Translations under genes and position numbers: made by a program | Notes under the pieces: model-generated | Databases searched by the model: none | What the model saw: only the letters and a program-made list of their open reading frames with translations | Told to the model about the DNA's origin: nothing | Part shown: positions 26,900-33,355 of the stretch, piece after piece | Numbering within the stretch: the stretch's first letter is position 1 | Layout of the letters: each line of letters opens with the position of its first letter | Source: Phocaeicola massiliensis B84634 = Timone 84634 = DSM 17679 = JCM 13223 | GTDB lineage: Bacteria > Bacteroidota > Bacteroidia > Bacteroidales > Bacteroidaceae | Length of the DNA stretch: 42,519 bases | Assembly (NCBI RefSeq): GCF_000382445.1 | Contig: NZ_KB905473.1 | Coordinates: 187,802 to 230,320 of the forward strand | Reading direction: 5' to 3'

Positions 26900-28087
26900 A
26901 TGGGATTTATAAAAATGATATGTAATACTATGAGTCACTGGGTACCTATAAAGCATATATCCGAGAAATATCAAATAGATGAAAATTATATTTGTAATTT
27001 GATTGTACGGAAAGTTGTTACTTCGTCCCAAATTGGGAGAAAGGTAAAACTGATAGACGAGGATTCGTTTATTTCCTATCTGGATTTGCATAAAGAGATA
27101 GAAGATAAAAAGGAAATCATTGCTCAGCTGCGTGATACTGACAGAATGCTGGAGGTAGAATTGAGGGCTTGTAATGAAACCCACGTTGCTTTTGAAGTGC
27201 AACAAAGGATTTTATTCCGTGTCTATCGGGCATTTGTGCAGGCTTTTTCCCTGTTTATCAGAAATGAGGAAGAACGCGGTATCTTTTTGTCGCTCAGTAT
27301 GGGAGAACGGCTGGATTTGATTGCTTCAAAATATTCTCATACACTTCAGACTACATTGAAGATATACAAGAATACTGTTGACCGTATTTGCAAAAAGAGT
27401 TTTAATTTTATAGAAGAACAGCGGGATAATGTGACAAAGCTGGAGAAACTGAATCGGAATATGAGGGAAGTGTGTGCCAGGCTGAGAAATGGGGAGGTGA
27501 GGCAACGGGCGAAATGTGATCCCAAGTTGAGGCACAAGGAATGTGAAAGTGCTGAAGTAATGAGGTTGACAAAGTTAAGTACAAAGCTTCGGTATGAATT
27601 GTCAAAGGAGAGGGATACGGTTAAAATTTTGCAAATCAGATTGCATGACTTTGAAAATGAGCAACTGCAAAAGATAGAACAAATAAAGAAAGTTAGGCAG
27701 CAAGAGGAGCTGGAGCAAAAAAAACAACGGGAAGTAGAACTATGGTTGCAAGAAAAACGATTGAAGGCAGAACAACTGTGGATGGAAGAGCTGATGAAAG
27801 AAAAGTTTTTGTTGCAGGAACAGTTGAGTGACGAGAAAGTACGGGTAAAGAATATGCAAATGAAGTTGGCAGAAGTGGAAAGTGCCTTATCTGATTGGAA
27901 GCAAAAATATAGCGAAATACAGCGCGAGTATCGGGCATACGTTGCTAAAGTGGAAGCCAATGGTTTTAAATACTTGATGATTAATTTGAAGAAATGGATA
28001 AAGAATAATTATTTATTGTTGCTGCTTGTGGCTTTAGCTGTTTGGGTTATTTACTTACTGTATCAACTGTTTTTTTTGCTTTTCTGA
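26900..28087 (+). CDS. Unrecognised protein: N-terminal HTH, coiled coil, C-terminal membrane anchor
   Basis: A 395-residue protein that I do not recognise. Residues about 13-66 resemble an excisionase/MerR-type helix-turn-helix: helix pair WVPIKHISEKYQIDENYI, then IGRKVKLIDEDSFISYL, the usual wing and final helix. A long helical region rich in Glu, Lys, Arg and Gln follows, with strong coiled coil at about 245-365 (for example EQLQKIEQIKKVRQQEELEQ). The last 27 residues are one hydrophobic segment (LLLLLVALAVWVIYLLYQL) ending the protein, a tail anchor. There is no signal peptide. It has its own promoter. A membrane-held DNA-binding protein is the inference. An in-frame TTG at 26825 is rejected as start. 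Confidence 0.7.
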   Translation: MGFIKMICNTMSHWVPIKHISEKYQIDENYICNLIVRKVVTSSQIGRKVKLIDEDSFISYLDLHKEIEDKKEIIAQLRDTDRMLEVELRACNETHVAFEVQQRILFRVYRAFVQAFSLFIRNEEERGIFLSLSMGERLDLIASKYSHTLQTTLKIYKNTVDRICKKSFNFIEEQRDNVTKLEKLNRNMREVCARLRNGEVRQRAKCDPKLRHKECESAEVMRLTKLSTKLRYELSKERDTVKILQIRLHDFENEQLQKIEQIKKVRQQEELEQKKQREVELWLQEKRLKAEQLWMEELMKEKFLLQEQLSDEKVRVKNMQMKLAEVESALSDWKQKYSEIQREYRAYVAKVEANGFKYLMINLKKWIKNNYLLLLLVALAVWVIYLLYQLFFLLF

Positions 28088-28115
28088 AAATGAAATGATA
28101 TGTTCTGATGGTATA

Positions 28116-28160
28116 GCGTGTCAAAGCCGATTTTGTTATCGTGTTGTTACTTTGGCACGC
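28116..28160. terminator. Bidirectional hairpin between converging genes
   Basis: GCGTGTCAAAG and CTTTGGCACGC form an 11-bp stem (one G-U pair on the plus strand) with a 23-nt loop. It lies between the converging 3' ends at 28087 and 28178. There is no good U run on either side, so a terminator role is only probable. Confidence 0.5.
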
Positions 28161-28177
28161 CTTTCCTATCATATTAA

Positions 28178-29242
28178 TTATATCACCAGCCCGTCCAACA
28201 ATTCTATATACAGCCCGATGGCTTCTTCTATTTCCGATACCATAATATATTCATCGGCCGTGTGAGAACGTGAGGATTTGCCCGGTCCCATTTTTACCGA
28301 TGGGAATTTCATTAAAGCCTGATCGGACAAGGTAGGCGAGCCAAATGGAACACGGCCCAACTGAATAGCACGTCTGACAAACGGATGTCCGGCATCAATG
28401 TGGGATGAATTCAGACGGAACGAACGCGCTTTGGCTTCACTCTTGATGTGAGTGCTGATTTCATTAAATAATTCTTCGTTGGAATAACATTCATTACTGC
28501 GGATGTCTACAACAAACGTGCAGATATCGGGAATGACATTGTGTTGGGTTCCGGCATTGATTTGGGTAACACTCATTTTGACCGGTCCCAATAAAGGAGA
28601 CTCCTTTGGAAAACGATAGTCACGAAACCACCGGATATCCTCCAATACTTTATATATAGCGTTGTCACCTTCATTGCGTGCTGCATGCCCCGCTTTTCCG
28701 TGAGCTGTCACATCGACCACCATCAAACCTTTCTCTGCTATGGCAGGTTGCATCTCTGTTGGTTCTCCTACAATACCCAATGCAATGGGTGGAAGCTGGG
28801 GCAAAACACTTTCAATACCGTTCTTGCCTGACACTTCTTCTTCGCATGAAGCCAAAAAGATAAGGTTATAAGCCTGTTCGGTGGTAGATAAATGGCGGTA
28901 AACTTGAAATAAAGATACTACACTGGCACACGCATCATTACTGCCCAGTCCGTAAATTTTTCCGTTCTCAGCCTTCGGAGTGAAGGGATGTTTACGCCAG
29001 CCGTTCACAGGCTTTACAGTATCGATGTGCGAATTGAGCAAGATAGTAGGTTTGTTCAAGTCAAACATAGGGCTGATGCACCAAATGTTGTTTCCCGAAC
29101 GACCTGTCATAATACCGGTCTCTTCAATATAGTTTTGAAGAAAATCGGCAGCAGCTTCCTCTTCTCTGCTCAGCGAAGGGATGCCTATTAGCGAATTCAG
29201 CAACGTGGTTGCTTCTGAAGTGTAATATGCTAAGTCAATCAT
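28178..29242 (-). CDS. M20 metallopeptidase, ArgE-like acyl-ornithine deacylase
   Basis: A 354-residue zinc amidohydrolase of the ArgE/DapE group. Visible ligand motifs are 'LLNSHIDTVKP' (first His and Asp), 'GLGSNDACASVV' (bridging Asp) and 'ASCEEEVSGKNG' (catalytic Glu pair); the dimerisation domain contains 'TAHGKAGHAAR'. The best guess is removal of the acyl group from N-acyl-ornithine in arginine synthesis; Bacteroides is known to use succinylated intermediates, so the substrate may be N-succinylornithine. Other M20 roles (DapE, dipeptidase) are not excluded. The ATG at 29242 (MIDLAYYT) is used; the longer frame begins at a TTG and crosses the -7 box. Confidence 0.8.
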   Translation of the reverse strand: MIDLAYYTSEATTLLNSLIGIPSLSREEEAAADFLQNYIEETGIMTGRSGNNIWCISPMFDLNKPTILLNSHIDTVKPVNGWRKHPFTPKAENGKIYGLGSNDACASVVSLFQVYRHLSTTEQAYNLIFLASCEEEVSGKNGIESVLPQLPPIALGIVGEPTEMQPAIAEKGLMVVDVTAHGKAGHAARNEGDNAIYKVLEDIRWFRDYRFPKESPLLGPVKMSVTQINAGTQHNVIPDICTFVVDIRSNECYSNEELFNEISTHIKSEAKARSFRLNSSHIDAGHPFVRRAIQLGRVPFGSPTLSDQALMKFPSVKMGPGKSSRSHTADEYIMVSEIEEAIGLYIELLDGLVI

Positions 29243-29266
29243 ATCGATTTTATAATTATTGTGCGG

Positions 29267-29274
29267 CAAAGATA
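29267..29274 (-). promoter_or_regulatory. Promoter of the M20 gene (-7 box)
   Basis: TATCTTTG on the minus strand, 24 bp upstream of the ATG at 29242. No clear -33 box. Confidence 0.55.
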
Positions 29275-29418
29275 CGATTTTTGCCCGGTAAAGTATGCTT
29301 AGAAGTAGTGATAATTAAGTTATGTATGCAACTAATTTTAAAGTTGGGATTCTTGTAACTCTTTGATTGGTCGGGAAAATTAATGCCTGTTTATGATGGA
29401 TAATTCCAAATTAAACGA

Positions 29419-29426
29419 TAACTTTG
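29419..29426 (+). promoter_or_regulatory. Promoter of the acyl-CoA synthetase gene (-7 box)
   Basis: TAACTTTG, 23 bp before the ATG at 29450. The -33 region has no clear TTTG. Confidence 0.55.
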
Positions 29427-29449
29427 CCACGTATTTAAAATAATTTATA

Positions 29450-31255
29450 ATGAGCAATTCCCAATTATCTGTCCTGATTCAGCGTCAGGCTGAGAAATAT
29501 GGCGACCGTGTAGCCCTGAAATATCGTGATTATGATACTGAAACTTGGGTTCCGGTCTCATGGAAACAATTTGCCGAAACGGTAACAACGACTTCCAATG
29601 CACTTCTTGAGTTAGGTGTAGGTGTACAAGAAAATATTGGTGTCTTTTCTCAAAATAAGCCCGAATGCCTTTATGTGGATTTTGGCGCTTTTGGTATTCG
29701 TGCAGTGACTATTCCTTTTTATGCCACAAGCTCGGAGGCCCAAGTGCTTTATATGCTGGGGGATGCGGATATCCATTACCTTTTTGTGGGTGAACAGTTA
29801 CAGTATGATGTTGCCTTCCGGGTGATGTCGCTTGGCACACAATTGAAGCAGATTATTATTTTTGATAAGGATGTAAAGCGCGATAAGCGTGATACCTCTT
29901 CGATTTACTTTGACGAATTCCTGAAGTTGGGCAAAGCTCGTCAACATCAGGCGGAAGTGGACAAGCGCATTGCCGAATCGGGTAATGGGGATATTGCCAA
30001 TATCCTTTATACCAGTGGAACGACGGGCGACAGCAAGGGGGTAATGTTACATCATTCTTGTTATGAAGGAGCTATCAAGGCACACAATGAGCGTTTCCCG
30101 CAATTGGGTGACCAAGAAGTAGTGATGAATTTCCTGCCTTTTACCCATGTGTTTGAGCGTGCCTGGAGTTATTGGTGTATTTCTATGGGTTGCCAGTTGG
30201 CTATCAATTTGCGTCCGGTGGATATTCAGAAGACCATCAAGGAGATTCGTCCGACAGCCATGTGCAGTGTTCCTCGTTTTTGGGAGAAAGTGTATTCCGG
30301 AGTTCAGGAGAAAATCAATGAAACGACCGGACTGAAGAAAAAACTGATGCTGGATGCATTGAAAGTAGGTCGTGAGCATAATATAGAATATGTATGCAAG
30401 GGACTTACGCCTCCGGCCTTGCTTCACATGAAATACAAATTTTATGAGAAGACTATTTATAGCTTGCTGAAGAAGACCATCGGTATTGAGAATGGTCGCT
30501 TCTTTCCGACTGCCGGAGCTGCCATTCCACCTGCTGTTCAGGAATTTATATTGTCGGTAGGTATTAATATGGTGGCGGGATATGGATTGACAGAGTCAAC
30601 TGCAACCGTGTCTTGCGAAAATGACTTTGATCATGTGGTAGGCTCTGTAGGGCGTATTATGCCGCATGTGGAAGTGAAGATTGGCGAAAACAATGAGATA
30701 TTGCTTCGCGGTGTCGGCATTACGCATGGGTATTATAAGAAAGAAGCGGCAACAAAGGCTGCCTTTACTGAAGACGGATGGTTTCATACGGGTGACGCCG
30801 GTTATATCAAGGACGGACATTTATTCCTTACTGAGCGTATTAAGGATTTGTTTAAAACTTCAAATGGGAAATATATTGCTCCTCAAGCTATCGAAGCTAA
30901 GTTGGTGGTGGACCGATATATCGATCAGATTTCCATTATTGCGGATGAGCGTAAGTTTGTTTCGGCTTTAATCATTCCGGAATATAAATTGGTAAAAGAG
31001 TACGCCGAAAAGAAAGGCATCAAGTATGCTTCTATGGAAGAGCTGTTGCAGGACCAACAGATTATCGATTTATTTAAGGAACGAATTGATACGCTTCAAC
31101 AGCAATTCGCACATTATGAGCAGATTAAACGTTTTACCTTATTGCCCCATCCTTTCAGTATGGAACGCGGTGAACTGACTAATACGTTGAAGATAAAGCG
31201 CAATGTGTTGAATAAGAATTATGCTGCCGAAATAGAAAAGATGTACGAAGAATAA
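29450..31255 (+). CDS. Long-chain fatty acid--CoA ligase (AMP-forming)
   Basis: Activates fatty acids to acyl-CoA through an acyl-adenylate. The 601-residue protein belongs to the ANL superfamily: P-loop 'NILYTSGTTGDSKGVML' (about 180-196), 'GYGLTESTATVSCEN' (about 378-392), 'DGWFHTGDAGYIKDGHLFLT' (about 443-462) and 'RIKDLFKTSNGKYIAPQ'. No membrane segments or signal peptide. It is monocistronic, with a hairpin and then the prfB promoter downstream. Exact chain-length preference cannot be read from the sequence. Confidence 0.92.
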   Translation: MSNSQLSVLIQRQAEKYGDRVALKYRDYDTETWVPVSWKQFAETVTTTSNALLELGVGVQENIGVFSQNKPECLYVDFGAFGIRAVTIPFYATSSEAQVLYMLGDADIHYLFVGEQLQYDVAFRVMSLGTQLKQIIIFDKDVKRDKRDTSSIYFDEFLKLGKARQHQAEVDKRIAESGNGDIANILYTSGTTGDSKGVMLHHSCYEGAIKAHNERFPQLGDQEVVMNFLPFTHVFERAWSYWCISMGCQLAINLRPVDIQKTIKEIRPTAMCSVPRFWEKVYSGVQEKINETTGLKKKLMLDALKVGREHNIEYVCKGLTPPALLHMKYKFYEKTIYSLLKKTIGIENGRFFPTAGAAIPPAVQEFILSVGINMVAGYGLTESTATVSCENDFDHVVGSVGRIMPHVEVKIGENNEILLRGVGITHGYYKKEAATKAAFTEDGWFHTGDAGYIKDGHLFLTERIKDLFKTSNGKYIAPQAIEAKLVVDRYIDQISIIADERKFVSALIIPEYKLVKEYAEKKGIKYASMEELLQDQQIIDLFKERIDTLQQQFAHYEQIKRFTLLPHPFSMERGELTNTLKIKRNVLNKNYAAEIEKMYEE

Positions 31256-31275
31256 AGAATTTGATTCATTTGTAT

Positions 31276-31348
31276 TTTAGGCACGGATTGTACGGAATGC
31301 ATTGTTCTTTCATTAAAAACAGTGAAATCCATGTAATCAGTGCCTAAA
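31276..31348. repeat. Imperfect inverted repeat between acyl-CoA synthetase gene and prfB
   Basis: Arms 31276-31296 and 31328-31348 match in 17 of 21 positions; the outer nine (TTTAGGCAC/GTGCCTAAA) are perfect and two mismatches become G-U pairs in RNA. The loop is 31 nt. It ends 6 bp before the prfB -7 box and so covers the -33 region. It could end the upstream transcript or be a palindromic interspersed repeat. Confidence 0.7.
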
Positions 31349-31354
31349 TTGTTA

Positions 31355-31362
31355 TATCTTTG
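31355..31362 (+). promoter_or_regulatory. Promoter of prfB (-7 box)
   Basis: TATCTTTG, 25 bp before the prfB ATG at 31388. The -33 region lies inside the right arm of the inverted repeat and has no TTTG. Confidence 0.6.
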
Positions 31363-31387
31363 CAACTTAAAAGAAAAATTCCTCAAA

Positions 31388-32506
31388 ATGATAACAATAG
31401 AGCAACTGAAAGACGTAAAAGAACGTACCGCTGCCCTCGAAAGATACTTGGACATTGAGAATAAACTTGTTCAGGTGGAAGAAGAACAGCTTCGTACACA
31501 AGCGCCCGGATTTTGGGATGATGCCAAGAAAGCTGAGGCACAGATGAAGAAAGTAAAAGAGATTCAGAAATGGATTGACGGATATCGTGAGGTAAAGACT
31601 TTGTCAGACGAATTGGAATTGTCTTTTGATTTCTTTAAAGATGACTTGGTGACCGAGGAAGAAGTGGATGTCGCTTATTCCAAAGCGCTCACTGCTGTAG
31701 AATCTTTGGAGTTGAAAAATATGCTTCGTCAGGAAGCCGACCAAATGGATTGTGTGCTGAAAATCAATTCGGGAGCCGGAGGTACCGAAAGTCAGGACTG
31801 GGCATCCATGTTGATGCGTATGTATATGCGTTGGGCCGAAACAAACGGTTATAAACTGAGCATCGCCAATCTTCAGGAAGGTGACGAGGCCGGTATCAAA
31901 GCTGTGACTATGAACATTGAAGGCAGTTTTGCTTATGGTTATTTAAAGGGTGAGAATGGTGTGCATCGTTTGGTACGTGTTTCTCCTTATAATGCTCAGG
32001 GAAAACGTATGACGTCTTTTGCTTCTGTATTCGTAACTCCGTTGGTTGACGACAGTATTGAGGTAAATATTGAACCGGCACGTATGAGTTGGGATACATT
32101 CCGAAGCGGTGGAGCCGGCGGACAGAACGTAAATAAGGTAGAATCCGGTGTACGTTTGCGTTATCAGTATAAAGATCCTTATACAGGAGAAGAAGAAGAA
32201 ATCTTGATTGAAAATACCGAGACTCGTGACCAGCCGAAGAATAAGGAAAATGCAATGCGCCAGTTGCGCTCTATCCTTTATGACAAGGAGCTGCAGCATC
32301 GCATGGAAGAACAGGCCAAGGTAGAAGCCGGAAAGAAGAAGATAGAATGGGGGTCGCAAATCAGAAGTTATGTATTTGACGACCGTCGTGTGAAAGATCA
32401 TCGCACGAACTACCAGACATCGGACGTAAATGGCGTGATGGATGGAAAGATTGACGACTTTATTAAAGCGTATCTCATGGAATTCTCGGGTTCGGAGAAT
32501 GCGTAA
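31388..32506 (+). CDS. prfB: Peptide chain release factor 2, no programmed frameshift
   Basis: RF2 recognises UAA and UGA and triggers release of the peptide. The 372 residues contain 'NSGAGGTESQDWASMLMRMY' and the catalytic GGQ in 'SGGAGGQNVNKVESG'. The stop-codon-reading tripeptide is SPY ('VRVSPYNAQGKRMTSF') where E. coli has SPF. The usual +1 frameshift site near codon 26 is absent: the sequence reads TAC TTG GAC with no in-frame TGA, so the gene is continuous and the classical UGA autoregulation is lost. The start ATG 31388 (MITIEQLKDVKERT) lies 25 bp after a -7 box; the open frame to 31340 is ignored. Confidence 0.93.
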   Translation: MITIEQLKDVKERTAALERYLDIENKLVQVEEEQLRTQAPGFWDDAKKAEAQMKKVKEIQKWIDGYREVKTLSDELELSFDFFKDDLVTEEEVDVAYSKALTAVESLELKNMLRQEADQMDCVLKINSGAGGTESQDWASMLMRMYMRWAETNGYKLSIANLQEGDEAGIKAVTMNIEGSFAYGYLKGENGVHRLVRVSPYNAQGKRMTSFASVFVTPLVDDSIEVNIEPARMSWDTFRSGGAGGQNVNKVESGVRLRYQYKDPYTGEEEEILIENTETRDQPKNKENAMRQLRSILYDKELQHRMEEQAKVEAGKKKIEWGSQIRSYVFDDRRVKDHRTNYQTSDVNGVMDGKIDDFIKAYLMEFSGSENA

Positions 32507-32521
32507 AAAGTAAGTAATTTA

Positions 32522-32552
32522 TTTGTTTTCTCCCGGAAACTTTGTACTTTTG
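32522..32552 (+). promoter_or_regulatory. Promoter of the 43-residue membrane protein gene
   Basis: TTTG (32522-32525), 19-bp spacer, TACTTTTG (32545-32552): a full match to the Bacteroides consensus at ideal spacing, about 42 bp before the small gene's ATG. Confidence 0.8.
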
Positions 32553-32594
32553 AAGGTCACAAAAGAGAAAGTTTAATCTTAAAATAAAATATTT

Positions 32595-32726
32595 ATGGGA
32601 AAGAATAAGAAAGCTAATCATAGCAAGCGCGAAGAGGAGAAAGCAAACAAAATAGTAAAAGGCATATTTATCGCTTTGATAGTACTGGCTCTGATCACTA
32701 TGGTAGGGTATGCTGTCTATGGATAA
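32595..32726 (+). CDS. Small single-span membrane protein, 43 residues
   Basis: Encodes 43 residues: a strongly charged N-terminal half (MGKNKKANHSKREEEKANK) and one membrane segment (about 22-42, IFIALIVLALITMVGYAVY). It is too short for most gene finders, but it has an ideal promoter 42 bp upstream, an A-rich leader and a terminator 20 bp after the stop, so it is a complete small transcription unit. I do not recognise a family. The positive-inside rule puts the N-terminus in the cytoplasm. A role as a small regulator of a membrane complex would be a guess. Confidence 0.75.
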   Translation: MGKNKKANHSKREEEKANKIVKGIFIALIVLALITMVGYAVYG

Positions 32727-32745
32727 AACCGCAAGAAATAACTGA

Positions 32746-32779
32746 AGTCCTGCCGGAAAATCCGTGCGGGACTTTTTTG
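32746..32779 (+). terminator. Terminator of the small membrane protein gene
   Basis: AGTCCTGCCGG and its near-complement TCCGTGCGGGACT form a stem (one G-U pair, one bulge) with an AAAA loop, followed by TTTTTT. It separates the small gene from the CYTH gene. Confidence 0.8.
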
Positions 32780-32800
32780 TTATATTAATAAGGAAATAAG

Positions 32801-33280
32801 ATGGCACAGGAAATAGAACGAAAATTTTTGGTTGTCGATGATAGTTATAAGCAGGAGGCATATTCGCAAAGTCGTATTGTACAAGGATACATTTGTAGTG
32901 CCCGCGGACGTACGGTGCGTGTTCGTATCCGGGGCGATAAGGGGTATCTTACTATAAAAGGGGCTTCTAATGCATCCGGTATGAGTCGTTATGAATGGGA
33001 GAAAGAAATATCTCTGCAAGAAGCGGAAGAATTGATGAAATTGTGTGAACCGGGTGTGATAGACAAGACTCGTTATCTGGTAAAAAGCGGAAAGCATACA
33101 TTTGAGATAGATGAATTTTATGGTGATAATGAGGGCCTTGTTGTTGCGGAAGTAGAATTGAAATATGAGGATGAATCATATGAAAAGCCCCATTTCATCG
33201 GACAGGAGGTAACCGGAGATGTTCGTTATTATAACTCATCCCTTATGAAAACTCCATTTTGTAGATGGGAAACATTATAG
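32801..33280 (+). CDS. CYTH domain protein (triphosphate tunnel enzyme)
   Basis: A 159-residue CYTH protein. It begins with the signature EIERKF (residues 4-9, the ExExK motif), followed by 'RTVRVRIRGDKGYLTIKG', 'YEWEKEI' and 'FEIDEFYGDNEGLVVAEVEL', the charged strands that line the tunnel and bind triphosphate and metal. Small bacterial members mostly hydrolyse inorganic triphosphate or other triphosphates; adenylate cyclase activity is known only in a few. No own promoter is evident after the upstream terminator, so expression may come from read-through or a weak site. RBS AAGGAAATAAG precedes the ATG. Confidence 0.88.
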   Translation: MAQEIERKFLVVDDSYKQEAYSQSRIVQGYICSARGRTVRVRIRGDKGYLTIKGASNASGMSRYEWEKEISLQEAEELMKLCEPGVIDKTRYLVKSGKHTFEIDEFYGDNEGLVVAEVELKYEDESYEKPHFIGQEVTGDVRYYNSSLMKTPFCRWETL

Positions 33281-33322
33281 TTTATTTAACGTAATAAAAG
33301 TAACTACATATTATAGTTTGCC

Positions 33323-33330
33323 TATATTTG
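33323..33330 (+). promoter_or_regulatory. Promoter of the outer-membrane barrel gene (-7 box)
   Basis: TATATTTG, 25 bp upstream of the ATG at 33356. No clear -33 box. Confidence 0.55.
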
Positions 33331-33355
33331 CACCAAACAAACACTTTTTTAATAT

